64,000 bases of DNA from Terriglobia bacterium (GCA_951813285.1 OX638355.1:3925136-3989135); one strand, 5' to 3'. Shown: positions 9,624 to 21,177, numbered from the stretch's first letter. Notes: a model not told the origin generated them from the letters alone. A program made the numbers and translations.

Positions 9624-10448
9624 TTACTTGCCTCTGCGCTTGACCACAAACGCGTCGGTTCGCTTGTTATTGCGGGTCCTGAATCCCCGCGTTGGCTGCC
9701 CCCAGGGCGTTACCGGATGCCGCCCTCCGGAGGTCCGTCCCTCGCCGCCTCCATGGGGATGGTCTACCGGGTTCATGGCCACGCCCCGCACTGTCGGCCG
9801 TCGTCCCAACCAACGCCGTTTTCCGGCCTTGCCCAGACTGACATTGCTGTGATCGGTATTGCCCACCTGCCCGACCGTAGCCAGACAGTCGACGTGGACC
9901 CTCCTGACCTCACCGGAGGGCATTTTCACCTGGGCGTAGGTGCCCTCCCGGGCAACCAGTTGGGCCGCACTTCCGGCTGAACGGGCCATTTGGGCTCCCC
10001 CGCCCTTCCGCAGTTCGATGTTGTGAATGGTGGTTCCAAGGGGAATATTCTTGAGCGGCAGAGCATTGCCGACCAGTATGTCGGATTCGGGGCCGGAAAC
10101 GACCGTGGCTCCGACCTCGAGGCCGACGGGATGAATGATGTAACGCTTTTCCCCGTCCCTGTAGTGGAGCAGCGCAATCCGCGCCGATCGGTTGGGGTCG
10201 TACTCCACCGCGGCCACCTTGGCCGGCACTCCGAACTTGTCGCGCTTGAAATCGATTCGGCGATAGAGCCTTTTGTGACCTCCCCCTCGATGGCGCACGG
10301 TCATGCGACCAAGATTGTTGCGGCCGCCGGACCTGGACTTGCCCGCGGTCAGGTTCTTCTTCGGACGCTCTCGGCTCAGCCCTTCGGAAGTCGTCACCGA
10401 AGTGAACCGCAGTGACGGTGTAAAAGGTCTGAAGGATTTAAGGCCCAT
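9624..10448 (-). CDS. rplB: 50S ribosomal protein L2
   Basis: L2 is a core protein required for peptidyl transfer and subunit association. The 274-residue product has [20 protein letters not shown] near the N-terminus, then the SH3-like domain, and the highly conserved end region [20 protein letters not shown] with the functionally important His. The ATG is 10446-10448. No Shine-Dalgarno is present. The bases just upstream are the heptamer array of an inserted spacer element, so this core gene is translated from an atypical leader. Confidence 0.97.
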   Translation of the reverse strand: MGLKSFRPFTPSLRFTSVTTSEGLSRERPKKNLTAGKSRSGGRNNLGRMTVRHRGGGHKRLYRRIDFKRDKFGVPAKVAAVEYDPNRSARIALLHYRDGEKRYIIHPVGLEVGATVVSGPESDILVGNALPLKNIPLGTTIHNIELRKGGGAQMARSAGSAAQLVAREGTYAQVKMPSGEVRRVHVDCLATVGQVGNTDHSNVSLGKAGKRRWLGRRPTVRGVAMNPVDHPHGGGEGRTSGGRHPVTPWGQPTRGFRTRNNKRTDAFVVKRRGK

Positions 10449-10627
10449 GGCTAATGAGTGGCTAGTGAATAGTGATTAGTGGCTAGTGAATAATCGTGGC
10501 TAGTTTGGGGAATAGCGGGGCACCGCGTGCCATTATTGCACTTGCTGAATGACTGCACCGAGATCAACAGGATGCTTGACGCACAACTCAAATCACTATC
10601 CACTAGCCACTGTCCACTAATCACTAG
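10449..10627. repeat. Spacer element bounded by 7-bp repeats (copy 2)
   Basis: The whole rplW-rplB spacer is repeat. Both ends are arrays of degenerate 7-bp units of type AGTGNNT (10,456-10,491 on the plus strand and 10,590-10,627 on the minus strand), so the element has terminal inverted repeats. The core, read on the minus strand, has AAGCATCCTGTTGATCTCGG at about 10,557-10,576 and resembles the core at 50,193-50,280. The TAG stop of rplW is the first unit of one array, and the other array touches the rplB start. Confidence 0.75.
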
Positions 10628-10914
10628 GTTATGTCCGCGTATTCAATCATTTTTTCGCCCGGCTTCAACTTGACGAAAGCCTTCTTCCAATCGGACCGCC
10701 GCCCGACATAGCGTCCCTGTCGTCGTTCCTTGCCCTTGAAGCCGGCGGTATTGACTGAAGCCACCTTTACGTTGAAGAGCTTCTCGACGGCTTGCTTCAC
10801 CTGCTTCTTGTTGGCCCGGGCAGCCACCTCAAAGCATAGAAACCTGTGGTCTTCCTTGAGACCCAGGGCCTTCTCAGTGATGATCGGGCGCTTCACGATT
10901 GCAGCCGGGTTCAC
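10624..10914 (-). CDS. rplW: 50S ribosomal protein L23
   Basis: L23 is at the tunnel exit and is the docking site for trigger factor and SRP. The 96-residue product has IVKRPIITEKALGLKEDHRF, VEKLFNVKVASVNTAGFKG and KKAFVKLKPGEKMIEYADIT. The start overlaps the stop of rplD by 4 nt (10,911-10,914). Its own TAG stop lies in the heptamer array that separates it from rplB. Confidence 0.97.
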   Translation of the reverse strand: MNPAAIVKRPIITEKALGLKEDHRFLCFEVAARANKKQVKQAVEKLFNVKVASVNTAGFKGKERRQGRYVGRRSDWKKAFVKLKPGEKMIEYADIT

Positions 10915-11537
10915 GTTTGCAGGCCCTCCTGAAGTTTCTCAATGGCTGCTCGGGAGAAAACAACGCTCCTGGAATTAAGCAAATCGTAAACGGTAACTCC
11001 TCGACTGGACACTACCTTCACTTCCGGCAAATTGCCTGAAGCTCGGGCCAGGTTTTCGTTCTCCCCGTTGTCCACGATGAGAAGCCTTTTCCGCGTCTCC
11101 AGCTTGCGCAGCACCTGGTCGAACTCCCCGGTCTTGTGACTGGGCAAGGAGAAATCGGCCACCACTCTGATGCAGTTGGACGCAAACCTGTCGCTCAGGG
11201 CGGAACGCAAAGCCCCCTGCGACATTTTCCTGGGGAGGCGAAAGGCGTAGGACCTCGGGTGAGGTCCGTGGGCCACCCCACCCTTTCGCCACAGAGGATT
11301 ACGAGAACTTCCAACCCGGGCTCTTCCGGTACCCTTCTGCCGCCAGGGCTTTTTGCCCCCACCACGCACCTGAGCTCTGGTCTTGGTCGCGTGTGTTCCC
11401 TGCCTGAGGCCGTCGCGGTAATGCTTCACCGCCACATAGAGCAGGCTCTTGTTGACTTTGGCCGCGAAAACCGTGTCGTGGAGATCCAATTGACCCACCA
11501 CCTCATTCTCCAGATTCACAATATCCAGCGTTGCCAC
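10911..11537 (-). CDS. rplD: 50S ribosomal protein L4 (GTG start)
   Basis: L4 lines the exit tunnel, and in enterobacteria it represses the S10 operon. The 208-residue product begins (GTG)ATLDIVNLENEVVGQL and has the tunnel loop region GTHATKTRAQVRGGGKKPWR and KGTGRARVGSSRNPLWRKGG. The GTG at 11,535-11,537 is chosen because it gives the family start and follows a GAGGGAACAG purine run. Longer in-frame extensions would run through rplC. It overlaps rplW by 4 nt. Confidence 0.95.
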   Translation of the reverse strand: MATLDIVNLENEVVGQLDLHDTVFAAKVNKSLLYVAVKHYRDGLRQGTHATKTRAQVRGGGKKPWRQKGTGRARVGSSRNPLWRKGGVAHGPHPRSYAFRLPRKMSQGALRSALSDRFASNCIRVVADFSLPSHKTGEFDQVLRKLETRKRLLIVDNGENENLARASGNLPEVKVVSSRGVTVYDLLNSRSVVFSRAAIEKLQEGLQT

Positions 11538-11578
11538 GACCTGTTCCCTCGGCCGACCGCCTGGCCGGCTTGACAACT

Positions 11579-12211
11579 CTATTTCCGGTTCCTGCGAACA
11601 ATCAGATAGTCCCCGTTGGCGCCGGGAACCGCTCCCCTGACGATCAGCAGATTCTTTTCCGCGTCCACGCGCACAACCTTCAAATTTCTTGCCGTCACCT
11701 GGCGCCTCCCCATGTGACCGGCGCCCTTCATGCCCTTGACGACACGCGAGGGAAATGCGGAAGCACCGATCGACCCGGGAGCACGATGGAACATGGATCC
11801 ATGGCTGGCCACGCCCCCCTTGAAATTGTGCCGCTTCATCACACCGGCGAATCCTTTGCCTTTGCTCACGCCGGTCACATCCACTTCGTCGCTGTCGCTG
11901 AACTGGTCCACCAGAACCTTGGATCCCACGGCGGTATCTTCGGCTCCATCGGACAAACGCAATTCCTTCACGAAACGAACCGGAGCCACCTTGGCCTTCT
12001 TGAAATGGCCCAGCATGGGTCGACCGACCCGTTTGGGCGAGGTGAACTCGATCAATCCAAGCTGCACGGCGTCGTAGCCTTCCCGATTGGCGGTCTTTTT
12101 CTGCACGACCACGCATGGACCGGCCTGAATCACGGTTGCCGGAACGACGCGGCCCCCCTCCTCAAACAACTGGGTCATGCCGATCTTGACACCCAGAATG
12201 CCATTCACCAT
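11579..12211 (-). CDS. rplC: 50S ribosomal protein L3
   Basis: L3 is an early assembly protein reaching the peptidyl transferase centre. The 210-residue product begins [20 protein letters not shown] and has the L3 signature region [20 protein letters not shown] and [20 protein letters not shown]. The conserved Gln of the loop methylated by PrmB in E. coli appears to be retained (GRRQVT). It is 82 nt below rpsJ. Confidence 0.97.
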   Translation of the reverse strand: MVNGILGVKIGMTQLFEEGGRVVPATVIQAGPCVVVQKKTANREGYDAVQLGLIEFTSPKRVGRPMLGHFKKAKVAPVRFVKELRLSDGAEDTAVGSKVLVDQFSDSDEVDVTGVSKGKGFAGVMKRHNFKGGVASHGSMFHRAPGSIGASAFPSRVVKGMKGAGHMGRRQVTARNLKVVRVDAEKNLLIVRGAVPGANGDYLIVRRNRK

Positions 12212-12293
12212 GGTCGAAGCTCCCGATCACTGCCTGGAGGCGTAGGATTTTGCGCTGGAAACCGCCTGGAGGGGCGGACAAAATTCCCCACTC

Positions 12294-12623
12294 TCACTTA
12301 TGCTCCTTGCCATAGGCCTTGATCTCCACGTCAACCCCTGCCGGCAGATCGAGCTTCATCAAGGCATCGATGGTTTGCGGCGTGGGCTCCAGAATGTCCA
12401 GCAGCCGCTTGTGGGTTCGTATCTCGAATTGCTCACGCGACTTCTTGTCCACGTGCGGGGAACGAAGAACACAGTACTTGTTCTTGGCCGTGGGAAGCGG
12501 TATCGGACCGGCGATTCGAGCCCCCGTGCGGCGGGCGGTATCCACAATCTCGCCGGCGGACTGATCCAGAATCCGGTAGTCAAAGGCTTTCAATCGGATG
12601 CGTATCTTTTCGTTCAGCATCAA
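12294..12623 (-). CDS. rpsJ: 30S ribosomal protein S10
   Basis: S10 (NusE) is a 30S head protein and also joins NusB in transcription antitermination. The product is 109 residues (108 if the second ATG is used). It has [60 protein letters not shown] and [11 protein letters not shown]. It is slightly longer than the E. coli protein (103). It heads the S10 portion, 47 nt below tuf. Confidence 0.97.
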   Translation of the reverse strand: MMLNEKIRIRLKAFDYRILDQSAGEIVDTARRTGARIAGPIPLPTAKNKYCVLRSPHVDKKSREQFEIRTHKRLLDILEPTPQTIDALMKLDLPAGVDVEIKAYGKEHK

Positions 12624-12670
12624 TGAACTCTCATTTGGGAAGGCAGCGGGCTCAAAGAGGTAGGGCGCTC

Positions 12671-13858
<1,188 letters not shown>

Positions 13859-13894
13859 CGCTCCCCTATCCTTTCTCCTGATTCTACGAGTGCT

Positions 13895-16000
13895 TCATCG
13901 ACCCGCGGTGTCCCAGCTACGGCCCTGGATCTTGGCAACGATCTGCTCGGTCACCGATTTGGGTGCCTGCCTATATTGTTGAAAATGCATGGAATAGGTC
14001 GCTCGACCCTGAGTCATGGACCGCAAGTCGGTGGAATACCCGAACATCTCCGAGAGAGGCACCAAGGCGGTCACCACCTGAGACCCCGCACGGGATTCAA
14101 TGGTTTCGATGCGACCCCGGCGAGCGTTGAGATCGCCCCCGACTGCCCCGATAAACTCCCGGGGAACCACCACTTCCACCCGCATGATGGGCTCGAGCAG
14201 CGCTGGAGCCGCTCGCGAAACCGCCTCCTTCAAAGCCATGGAACCGGCAATCTTGAAGGCGATTTCACTGGAATCCACCTCATGAAAGGACCCGTCATAC
14301 AGAGTCACTTCAATATCCTGAATTTCGTAGCCGGCCAGGGGGCCGGCCTCCGCGGCCTCCCGAATGCCCTTCTCCACCGACGAAATGAACTCCCGCGGAA
14401 TGGCTCCGCCCACGATGGCATTGATGAATTCGAATCCCCGCTCCCTATCGGCCCGCGGTTCCACGCGGATCTTGACGTGACCGTATTGACCCCGGCCTCC
14501 GGTCTGACGAACGAATCGCCCTTCCCCTTCAGCGCCCTGACAGATGGTTTCCCGATAGGAGACCTGGGGCTTCCCTACGTTGGCGCCTACCCCAAACTCC
14601 CGAGACATGCGGTCGACCAGAATCTCCAGATGCAGTTCGCCCATTCCCGAGATAATGGTCTGTCCGGTATCCTGATCGGTGGACACCTTGAAGGTGGGAT
14701 CCTCCTGGGCCAGTTTCCCCAGCGCCAGACCCAGCTTCTCCTGGTCGCTCTTGGTCTTGGGCTCGATGGCCACGGCCATGACCGGAACCGGGAACTCCAT
14801 GGACTCCAGAATCACCGGCGCATCTTGCGCGCAGATGGTGTCGCCGGTGGCCACCTCCCTCAGACCCACTCCGGCGGCGATGTCCCCCGCATAGACCTGC
14901 TGGATCTCCTCACGCTTGTCGGCATGCATCTTCAGCAGCCGCCCCACACGCTCCCGTTTGCCCTTGGTCGAATTGTAAACATAGGAGCCTGCCTTGAGCA
15001 CACCGGAGTAGACCCGGAAAAAGGCCAGTTGGCCCACGTAGGGGTCGGTCATGATCTTGAAGACCAGGGCTGAAAAGGGTTCCTGATCCCGGGACTCGCG
15101 GACGATCTCATCCCGGCCCTCCCGGTCCACGCCCACCACCGGAGGCAAGTCGGTCGGTGAGGGCAGATAGTCCACCACGGCATCCAGAAGGGGCTGTACT
15201 CCCTTGTTCTTGAAAGCGGCGCCGCAAAGCACCGGCACCAGCGCCAGGTTCAGTGTGCCCCGGCGCAAGGCTGCCTTCAGGTCGCCCGCCGAGATAGACT
15301 CACCGGAAATGTATTGTTCCATCAAGGGGTCGTCGGTCTCACAGACTGCCTCGATCATCCGTTCACGGTACTCCTGCGCCTGGGCAACCATTTCCGGAGG
15401 AATCTCCGCAGTTTCGTGGTCCGCCCCCAAGGTCTCGTCTCGGTAAATAATAGCCTTCATGCTGATCAGATCGATGACGCCGACGAAGTTGTCCTCCTTG
15501 CCCAGGGGAATCTGAACCGCCACCGGCTTGGCCAGCAACCGATCCCTGACCATGCGGATACAGCCGAAAAAGTCGGCGCCAACCCGGTCCATCTTGTTGA
15601 CGAAGACGATTCGAGGCACCTCGTACTTGTCGCCTTGCCGCCACACCGTCTCGGTCTGAGGCTCCACCCCTTCCACCGCCCCCAGTAGGCAGATGGCGCC
15701 ATCCAGGATACGCAGGCTGCGCTCCACCTCGGCGGTGAAGTCGACGTGACCCGGAGTATCGATGATATTGATGCGAACGTCGTTCCAGATACAGGTGGTC
15801 GCCGCCGAGGTGATGGTGATTCCCCGCTCCTGCTCCTGCTCCATCCAATCCATGGTGGCCGTACCATCATGCACTTCACCCATCTTGTGGGTGATGCCGG
15901 TGTAGTAGAGGACTCTCTCGGTGGCCGTAGTCTTGCCGGCATCGATATGGGCCATAATTCCGATATTTCGAATTTTTTCAAGTGGAATCTGACGGGGCAT
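13895..16000 (-). CDS. fusA: Elongation factor G
   Basis: EF-G is the translocase GTPase. The 701-residue product begins [20 protein letters not shown] and shows AHIDAGKTT, switch [22 protein letters not shown] and [14 protein letters not shown], followed by domains II-V (for example [20 protein letters not shown]). The ATG at 15,998-16,000 gives the family N-terminus. The upstream in-frame ATG at 16,105 would add 35 unrelated residues and overlap rpsG. The ribosome binding site is weak. It lies 98 nt below rpsG. Confidence 0.97.
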   Translation of the reverse strand: MPRQIPLEKIRNIGIMAHIDAGKTTATERVLYYTGITHKMGEVHDGTATMDWMEQEQERGITITSAATTCIWNDVRINIIDTPGHVDFTAEVERSLRILDGAICLLGAVEGVEPQTETVWRQGDKYEVPRIVFVNKMDRVGADFFGCIRMVRDRLLAKPVAVQIPLGKEDNFVGVIDLISMKAIIYRDETLGADHETAEIPPEMVAQAQEYRERMIEAVCETDDPLMEQYISGESISAGDLKAALRRGTLNLALVPVLCGAAFKNKGVQPLLDAVVDYLPSPTDLPPVVGVDREGRDEIVRESRDQEPFSALVFKIMTDPYVGQLAFFRVYSGVLKAGSYVYNSTKGKRERVGRLLKMHADKREEIQQVYAGDIAAGVGLREVATGDTICAQDAPVILESMEFPVPVMAVAIEPKTKSDQEKLGLALGKLAQEDPTFKVSTDQDTGQTIISGMGELHLEILVDRMSREFGVGANVGKPQVSYRETICQGAEGEGRFVRQTGGRGQYGHVKIRVEPRADRERGFEFINAIVGGAIPREFISSVEKGIREAAEAGPLAGYEIQDIEVTLYDGSFHEVDSSEIAFKIAGSMALKEAVSRAAPALLEPIMRVEVVVPREFIGAVGGDLNARRGRIETIESRAGSQVVTALVPLSEMFGYSTDLRSMTQGRATYSMHFQQYRQAPKSVTEQIVAKIQGRSWDTAGR

Positions 16001-16098
16001 AAGCGACCGGGCAGCCACTGGTAAGACGGGAATCGGGCGGCCTCCTGAAGCTTTGGCCTCAGGCGCCCAACCCATCCTGCCAGTGAACGAAATTCCAT

Positions 16099-16569
16099 CT
16101 ACCACCGATAGTGGGCAAAGGCCTTGTTGGCCTCTGCCATGCGATGCACGTCTTCGCGCCTCTTGATGGTCGCTCCGCGATTGCTGGCGGCATCCATGAA
16201 TTCGGCAGCCAATCTCTCCTGCATCGACTTCTCTTTGCGCATGCGGGTGTAGCTGATCAACCAGCGGATACTCAACGAAACCCTGCGGTGCGGGTTGACC
16301 TCGATGGGCACCTGATAATTGGCGCCGCCTACCCGCCTGGACTTGACTTCCAGAACAGGCTTGACATTGTCCAGGGCCTTCTTGAAAACCTTGAGGGGAT
16401 CGTCTCCGGTCTTTTCCTTGATGATGTCCAAGGCACCGTAAAACACCTGTTCAGCCGTGCTCTTCTTCCCCTTCCACATGATGCAATTGATGAATTTGGA
16501 GACCAGGGGACTGTTGTAGACGGGGTCGGGAATGACCTGGCGCTTCGGCACATGTCCTTTGCGTGGCAT
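16099..16569 (-). CDS. rpsG: 30S ribosomal protein S7
   Basis: S7 nucleates assembly of the 30S head and in E. coli regulates the str operon. The 156-residue product begins [20 protein letters not shown], has the signature stretch [20 protein letters not shown], then [20 protein letters not shown] and a C-terminal helix ending AFAHYRW. It is the standard length and lies 73 nt below rpsL. Confidence 0.97.
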   Translation of the reverse strand: MPRKGHVPKRQVIPDPVYNSPLVSKFINCIMWKGKKSTAEQVFYGALDIIKEKTGDDPLKVFKKALDNVKPVLEVKSRRVGGANYQVPIEVNPHRRVSLSIRWLISYTRMRKEKSMQERLAAEFMDAASNRGATIKRREDVHRMAEANKAFAHYRW

Positions 16570-16642
16570 GACTTATGCTCCAGAGACTGGCATTGCACGC
16601 AATGCCGCCGCTTTAGCCGTTGGATTCGAGTCCGGGGATGAT

Positions 16643-17014
16643 TTACTTGGGCCGCTTGGCCCCGTACTTGGACCGGCTTTGCTTGCGATTCTGCACACCG
16701 ACCGAGTCCAGGGTCCCGCGCACGACATGGTAACGTACTCCAGGCAGGTCCTTCACACGGCCTCCGCGAATCAGCACAATCGAATGCTCCTGAAGGTTGT
16801 GGCCAATGCCAGGAATATAGGTCGTGACCTCTATGCCGTTGGTCAACCGCACTCGAGCCACCTTGCGCAGCGCCGAGTTCGGCTTCTTCGGAGTCGAGGT
16901 ATAGACCCGCACACAGACACCCCGCTTTTGGGGACATCCCTGGAGTGCTGGACTGCTGGTCTTGTCTTTAACCTTGGTTCGACCCAACCTCACCAGCTGA
17001 TTAAACGTCGGCAA
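16643..17014 (-). CDS. rpsL: 30S ribosomal protein S12
   Basis: S12 sits at the decoding centre and is the main streptomycin-resistance locus. The 123-residue product begins [20 protein letters not shown]. The decoding loops [17 protein letters not shown] and [17 protein letters not shown] keep the wild-type Lys residues, so no streptomycin-resistance substitution is apparent. It is the first gene of the str operon, 75 nt downstream of a strong promoter at 17,089-17,117. Confidence 0.98.
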   Translation of the reverse strand: MPTFNQLVRLGRTKVKDKTSSPALQGCPQKRGVCVRVYTSTPKKPNSALRKVARVRLTNGIEVTTYIPGIGHNLQEHSIVLIRGGRVKDLPGVRYHVVRGTLDSVGVQNRKQSRSKYGAKRPK

Positions 17015-17088
17015 CTCCTAATCTCCCAGAATTCACGCATTATCAATATGATAGCCCGGCGAAACAGTTCCAGGCGCAAAACCACAAG

Positions 17089-17117
17089 ACTATAGCAAGG
17101 CAAACCCCTCGTGTCAA
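17089..17117 (-). promoter_or_regulatory. Sigma70-type promoter of the str/S10/spc/alpha cluster
   Basis: On the minus strand a perfect -35 TTGACA (17,112-17,117) is followed after exactly 17 nt by TATAGT (17,089-17,094), a five-of-six match to the -10 consensus. Transcription would start near 17,082, about 68 nt before the rpsL ATG. Since all following genes to position 1 run the same way with short gaps, this is probably the main promoter of the cluster. Confidence 0.85.
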
Positions 17118-17131
17118 TCAACAACTGACCA

Positions 17132-17689
17132 CTAAATCGTAAGGATCTCCGCTTCTTTCCTCTTGGCAAGCTCCTCCAATCGGGCCACGTATTGGTCGGT
17201 CAGATCCTGAATCTCCTCCAAACCCTTGCGTTCGTCGTCTTCCGACAGCTGCTTGTCCTTCAACATCTTTTTCAGGACATCGTTCCCGTCCCGCCGGAGG
17301 TGGCGCAGGGCCGTGCGATGCTCCTCCAAGACCTTGCCGACATGGCGGGCCAACTGCTTGCGGCGCTCCTCGTTGAGTGGAGGAATCGGAATACGGATGA
17401 TCTTGCCGTCGTTGGCGGGGTTCAATCCCAGGTCGGAAGCCAGGATGGCTCTCTCGATGGCCGGTAGAAGAGACACGTCCCAGGGCTGCACGGTGAGCAG
17501 GGTCGGGTCTGGAGCCGCCAGGGTACCCACCTGGCCGACGGGCGTTGCCGTTCCGTAGTAGTCCACGGTGATCGGATCCAGCAGCGAGACCGAGGCGCGA
17601 CCGGTGCGCACCGTGGACAGGTAGCGGCGGAGATCCTCAATCACCTTCTCCATACGGATTCCTGTCTGCTTGATAACGTCCTTGATCAT
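17132..17689 (-). CDS. frr: Ribosome recycling factor
   Basis: RRF splits post-termination ribosomes with EF-G. The 185-residue product begins MIKDVIKQTGIRMEKVIEDL and has LRRYLSTVRTGRASVSLLDP, DYYGTATPVGQVGTLAAPDP, IRIPIPPLNEERRKQLARHV and a C-terminal helix, all typical of the three-helix L-shaped fold. The ATG at 17,687-17,689 is 4 nt below the pyrH stop. The str promoter lies directly after its stop. Confidence 0.97.
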   Translation of the reverse strand: MIKDVIKQTGIRMEKVIEDLRRYLSTVRTGRASVSLLDPITVDYYGTATPVGQVGTLAAPDPTLLTVQPWDVSLLPAIERAILASDLGLNPANDGKIIRIPIPPLNEERRKQLARHVGKVLEEHRTALRHLRRDGNDVLKKMLKDKQLSEDDERKGLEEIQDLTDQYVARLEELAKRKEAEILTI

Positions 17690-17693
17690 GGGC

Positions 17694-18410
17694 TTACACC
17701 TTGACGACGGTTCCAATCTTTTCCCCGAGAACGGCCCGTTTGATGTTGCCGCTGCGCCCCAGGTTGAAAACAACGATCGGCATGTGGTTCTCCATGCACA
17801 AGGAAATCGCGGTGGCGTCCATGACTTTCAAGCCCTTGCCGATCACATCGATATAGCTGATTTGGTCGAACATCCTGACATCTTTGACCTTCATCGGGTC
17901 GGCGTTGAAAATGCCGTCAACCTTGGTGGCTTTCAGAATCACCTCGGCTTTGACTTCCATGGCCCTCAGGGCCGCCGCGGTGTCGGTCGAGAAATAGGGA
18001 TTGCCGATGCCGGCCGCAAATATGACTACGCGACGTTTTTCCAGATGGCGAATAGCCCGCCTGCGAATAAAGGGCTCGGCCACTTCGCGCATCTCGATGG
18101 CCGACACCACCCGAGTGAACACACCCACCTTCTCCAGGGCGTCCTGCAGAGCGATGGCGTTGATCACGGTGGCCAGCATTCCCATGAGGTCGCCCGACAC
18201 CCGCTCCATCCCCTGAGCGGTCGCCGACAGCCCCCGAAAAATGTTGCCTCCCCCGATCACGATGGCGACTTCCACTCCCAGGCTGTTCACTTCACGGACT
18301 TCCCGGGCGATAGTTCCGGCAACCTGGGGGTCCACGCCAAACCCCTGTTTCCCCATCAGGGCTTCACCGCTCAGCTTCAGCAGAACTCTCTTGTACACGG
18401 GCGCCGCCAT
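17694..18410 (-). CDS. pyrH: Uridylate (UMP) kinase
   Basis: UMP kinase phosphorylates UMP to UDP in pyrimidine synthesis. The 238-residue amino-acid-kinase-fold product has [15 protein letters not shown] (phosphate-binding), [26 protein letters not shown] and the C-terminal [17 protein letters not shown]. The ATG at 18,408-18,410 gives the family start MAAPVYKRV. It lies between tsf and frr, the classic rpsB-tsf-pyrH-frr order. Confidence 0.97.
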   Translation of the reverse strand: MAAPVYKRVLLKLSGEALMGKQGFGVDPQVAGTIAREVREVNSLGVEVAIVIGGGNIFRGLSATAQGMERVSGDLMGMLATVINAIALQDALEKVGVFTRVVSAIEMREVAEPFIRRRAIRHLEKRRVVIFAAGIGNPYFSTDTAAALRAMEVKAEVILKATKVDGIFNADPMKVKDVRMFDQISYIDVIGKGLKVMDATAISLCMENHMPIVVFNLGRSGNIKRAVLGEKIGTVVKV

Positions 18411-18426
18411 AGGCTTTCCGGTGAAT

Positions 18427-19074
18427 TCAGCCCAATTGAGCCGCCACCTCACCGGCGAAGTCGGCCGATCTCTTCTGCAGCCCTTCTCCCAACTTGAAGC
18501 GCACAAACCGCCGCACCTTGATATTCTCCTTGGTGGAGGCTATGCGGTCGGCCACCAGCTGTCCCACCGTGACCGAGGGGTCCTTGACAAAGGGCTGCTC
18601 CAGGAGACACACCTCGCCAAAGAACTTGCCAAGCTGGCCTTCAACCACCCGATCGACGATCTTCTCCGGCTTGCCGCTGGCCAGGGCCTTGGAGCGATAG
18701 ATCTCCTTTTCCTGATCGACTTCGCCCTGGGGGACGTCCTCCCGGCGCACATACCTGGGCGCCATGGCGGCGATGTGCATGGCGATATCCTTGACCAACT
18801 CCCTGAATGCCGGGGTCTTGGCCACAAAATCGGTTTCGCTGTTCAACTCCACCAGCACTCCCAAGCTGTCGCCGGAGTGAATGTAGGCATGAATCAGCCC
18901 CTCCGCGGTAGCTCGGCCGGTCCGTTTGGCTGCCGCGGCCAGTCCCTTTTTTCTGAGAATGACGGTCGCCTTCTCAAAATCTCCCTGGGCTTCCTGAAGC
19001 GCCAACTTGCAATCCAGCACTCCGGCCTGGGTTCTCTCTCGCAGACTCTTGACTTGTTGGGCTGTAATGGCCAT
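18427..19074 (-). CDS. tsf: Elongation factor Ts (short form)
   Basis: EF-Ts recycles EF-Tu from GDP to GTP. The 215-residue product begins [20 protein letters not shown] with the UBA-like domain and TDFVAKT motif ([16 protein letters not shown]). It is shorter than the E. coli protein (283) and has a single core subdomain, as in several other phyla. The ATG at 19,072-19,074 follows a GAGAGG ribosome binding site by about 8 nt. It is 234 nt below rpsB, and that spacer holds no recognised feature. Confidence 0.96.
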   Translation of the reverse strand: MAITAQQVKSLRERTQAGVLDCKLALQEAQGDFEKATVILRKKGLAAAAKRTGRATAEGLIHAYIHSGDSLGVLVELNSETDFVAKTPAFRELVKDIAMHIAAMAPRYVRREDVPQGEVDQEKEIYRSKALASGKPEKIVDRVVEGQLGKFFGEVCLLEQPFVKDPSVTVGQLVADRIASTKENIKVRRFVRFKLGEGLQKRSADFAGEVAAQLG

Positions 19075-19308
19075 TTCCACGTCCTCTCAAACAAGATGAT
19101 TGCTCATGAATTACTGTGCAGCCGCCTGGAAGACCGCGCCTGCTTCGATGGCATCCGGTGGCTGCCTATACCTGTCCTGGCGTGTTTCGGGTTGGGCTGG
19201 GAAATGTTGCCCGGGGAAAGAATGCGTTGAAGAAGAACAAAGGGATGTCAGACACCGACCTCAAATTCCGGCCGGGTCCGGCCTGCGGCAATCCGTTCGC
19301 CCCAATCC

Positions 19309-20121
19309 TCAGGCCACGTCCTGGGCTTGGCTGCCCCTCTCGACCGGGGGAACATCCTTCTGCGAGGCCGCTTCGCCCGCGAGCGCGGCTGGGCTTCCAT
19401 CTCTCGCCGCCTCCTCCCGGGCCTCGGCCTTCTCCTTCGAGACGCCTGTTCCATCAACCACCGCGTCGGCTACTTTGGAGGTAAAAAGCTTGATGGCTCG
19501 CAGCGCATCGTCATTCCCCGGAATCACGTGATCGATGCGATCCGGGTCGCAATTGGTGTCCACCACCGCCACCACCGGGATTTGCAGCCGGTTGGCCTCA
19601 CGGACGGCAATCTCTTCCTTCTTGGAGTCGATCACGAAGAGAATGCGGGGAAGCGACTTCATCTCCTTGATCCCCGAGAGGTTCTTCTCCAACCCCCGGC
19701 GCTCGCGTTCCAGTCGCGCCACTTCCTTCTTGGACAAGAGCTGGTATCGGCCGTCGGTCGACATTTCATCCAACTCCTTCAGCCGTGCGACCGATTTCTT
19801 GATGGTGACGAAGTTGGTCAGCAGTCCTCCCAGCCAACGTTGGTTGACATAGTACATGCCGCACCGCTGGGCCTCCTCCGCGACGGCATCCTGCGCCTGA
19901 CGCTTGGTACCCACGAAAAGGAGTGCCCCGCCCTGGGCAGCTACCTCTGTGATGAAGTGGGTAGCCTGCTTGAACATGCGCAGGGTCTTTTGCAGATCAA
20001 TGATATAGATTCCATTGCGCTCCCCAAAAATATACTGCTTCATCTTGGGGTTCCAGCGTCTGGTCTGATGGCCGAAGTGGACCCCGGCCTCCAGCAGTTC
20101 TTTCATCGAGACAGATGCCAA
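19309..20121 (-). CDS. rpsB: 30S ribosomal protein S2
   Basis: S2 joins late in 30S assembly and bridges to S1. The 270-residue product begins [20 protein letters not shown] and has [40 protein letters not shown] and [21 protein letters not shown] charged, low-complexity extension of about 45 residues follows the core, as in many non-proteobacterial S2 proteins. It starts 24 nt below the rpsI stop. Confidence 0.97.
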   Translation of the reverse strand: MASVSMKELLEAGVHFGHQTRRWNPKMKQYIFGERNGIYIIDLQKTLRMFKQATHFITEVAAQGGALLFVGTKRQAQDAVAEEAQRCGMYYVNQRWLGGLLTNFVTIKKSVARLKELDEMSTDGRYQLLSKKEVARLERERRGLEKNLSGIKEMKSLPRILFVIDSKKEEIAVREANRLQIPVVAVVDTNCDPDRIDHVIPGNDDALRAIKLFTSKVADAVVDGTGVSKEKAEAREEAARDGSPAALAGEAASQKDVPPVERGSQAQDVA

Positions 20122-20145
20122 ACAGACCTCCCGAGCATTCTAGGT

Positions 20146-20541
20146 TTATCGCTTGGAGAATTGGAAACGCTTGCGGGCTCCAGGCTGCCCGTATTTCTTT
20201 CGCTCCTTGATCCGGGAATCCCGGGTCAGAAAACCACCTTTTTTGAGTGTCTTCCGCAACTCGCCGTCGTATTCGAGCAGGGCGCGCGAGATGCCGTGCC
20301 GGACGGCTCCAGCCTGCCCTGAAGGCCCTCCCCCGTTCACGTTGACGATGGTGTCGAACTTGTCCAGGGTCTCGGTGACCTGGAAGGGCTGCTTCAGCAG
20401 CATCCTCAGAGACAGACTCTTGAAGTAGGACTCCAAGGGACGGCGATTGACAAGAAATTCGCCCTGACCCGGCCTCAAATAGACCCGCGCCGTCGAGGAT
20501 TTGCGTCTTCCCGTTCCGTAAAATTGAACTACCTCAGCCAT
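20146..20541 (-). CDS. rpsI: 30S ribosomal protein S9
   Basis: S9 reaches the P-site tRNA with its C-terminal tail. The 131-residue product has [40 protein letters not shown] and the terminal [14 protein letters not shown], whose last Lys-Arg is the functional tail. It is 28 nt below rplM, the conserved rplM-rpsI pair. Confidence 0.97.
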   Translation of the reverse strand: MAEVVQFYGTGRRKSSTARVYLRPGQGEFLVNRRPLESYFKSLSLRMLLKQPFQVTETLDKFDTIVNVNGGGPSGQAGAVRHGISRALLEYDGELRKTLKKGGFLTRDSRIKERKKYGQPGARKRFQFSKR

Positions 20542-20569
20542 GCATTGGCTCCTTTAGCTGTTCGCACAC

Positions 20570-21004
20570 CTAGTGAGGCACCTGGGAAGGTTCCGGACTC
20601 TGGGATTGGTGCGGATGAATCTCTCCCCGGTACACCTTCAACTTCTTGGCCATGGCCCGGCCTAACTTGGATTTGGGCAGCATCCCCTTGACCGCCCCTT
20701 CCAGCATCCGCTCCGGCCGTTTGGCCCGGAGGTCTTTGGCCTTCACCGCTTTGATCCCCCCCGGATAGCCCGTGTGGCGGTAATAGAACTTCTGCTCCCA
20801 TTTATTGCCGGTCAGCCTGACCTTCTCGGCATTGACGACAATCACGTGGTCGCCGGTGTCCAGATGGGGAGCCCAGGTCGGTTTTGCCTTCCCGGTGAGC
20901 AGGGTGGCCACATGGGTCGCCAGACGCCCCAGGACCACGCCTTGAGCGTCCACCAGGTACCATCTCCTCTGGAGTTCGGCTGCTTTGGGTTGATAGGTCG
21001 CCAT
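20570..21004 (-). CDS. rplM: 50S ribosomal protein L13
   Basis: L13 is an early 50S assembly protein. The 144-residue product begins [20 protein letters not shown] and has [37 protein letters not shown] and [20 protein letters not shown]. The ATG at 21,002-21,004 is preferred to one 33 nt upstream because it fits the family and the predicted transcript. It heads the rplM-rpsI-rpsB-tsf-pyrH-frr block. Confidence 0.97.
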   Translation of the reverse strand: MATYQPKAAELQRRWYLVDAQGVVLGRLATHVATLLTGKAKPTWAPHLDTGDHVIVVNAEKVRLTGNKWEQKFYYRHTGYPGGIKAVKAKDLRAKRPERMLEGAVKGMLPKSKLGRAMAKKLKVYRGEIHPHQSQSPEPSQVPH

Positions 21005-21046
21005 GGGAAATTCCAGGTTCGAGACGCACCCGCGCACAAACCCCCG

Positions 21047-21075
21047 ACGCTATTCGATGCACATGCGGTTGTCAA
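21047..21075 (-). promoter_or_regulatory. Probable promoter of the rplM-rpsI-rpsB-tsf-pyrH-frr block
   Basis: On the minus strand TTGACA (21,070-21,075) is followed after 17 nt by TAGCGT (21,047-21,052), which keeps the first, second and last -10 bases. The transcript would start near 21,040, about 36 nt before the rplM ATG. It diverges from the lepA promoter about 50 nt away. Confidence 0.6.
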
Positions 21076-21122
21076 GAAAAACCTGCTCCCATCCCCTCCT
21101 GTGGCGCAATCCCGCAAAGCAT

Positions 21123-21152
21123 TTGACAAGCGCGCGCTCCCTGGGCTACCTT
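21123..21152 (+). promoter_or_regulatory. Possible promoter of lepA
   Basis: TTGACA (21,123-21,128) is followed after 18 nt by TACCTT (21,147-21,152), a weak -10. The start of transcription would be near 21,159. That would exclude the TTG at 21,151 as the lepA start and support the ATG at 21,178. Confidence 0.45.
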
Positions 21153-21177
21153 GGCGGCCTACTCACCACCCTTCCAG

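Noticed and set aside
10449-10627. CRISPR array, considered because of the regular short repeats
   Set aside because: The period is 7 bp, the repeats are degenerate, and there are no spacers of 30-40 bp and no cas genes.
11578-12116. A 401-codon frame extending rplD upstream
   Set aside because: The extra N-terminus is the shifted frame of rplC. The GTG at 11,537 gives the normal L4 start.
16001-16105. A 35-residue N-terminal extension of EF-G
   Set aside because: It overlaps rpsG, has no similarity to EF-G, and the internal ATG gives the standard start.
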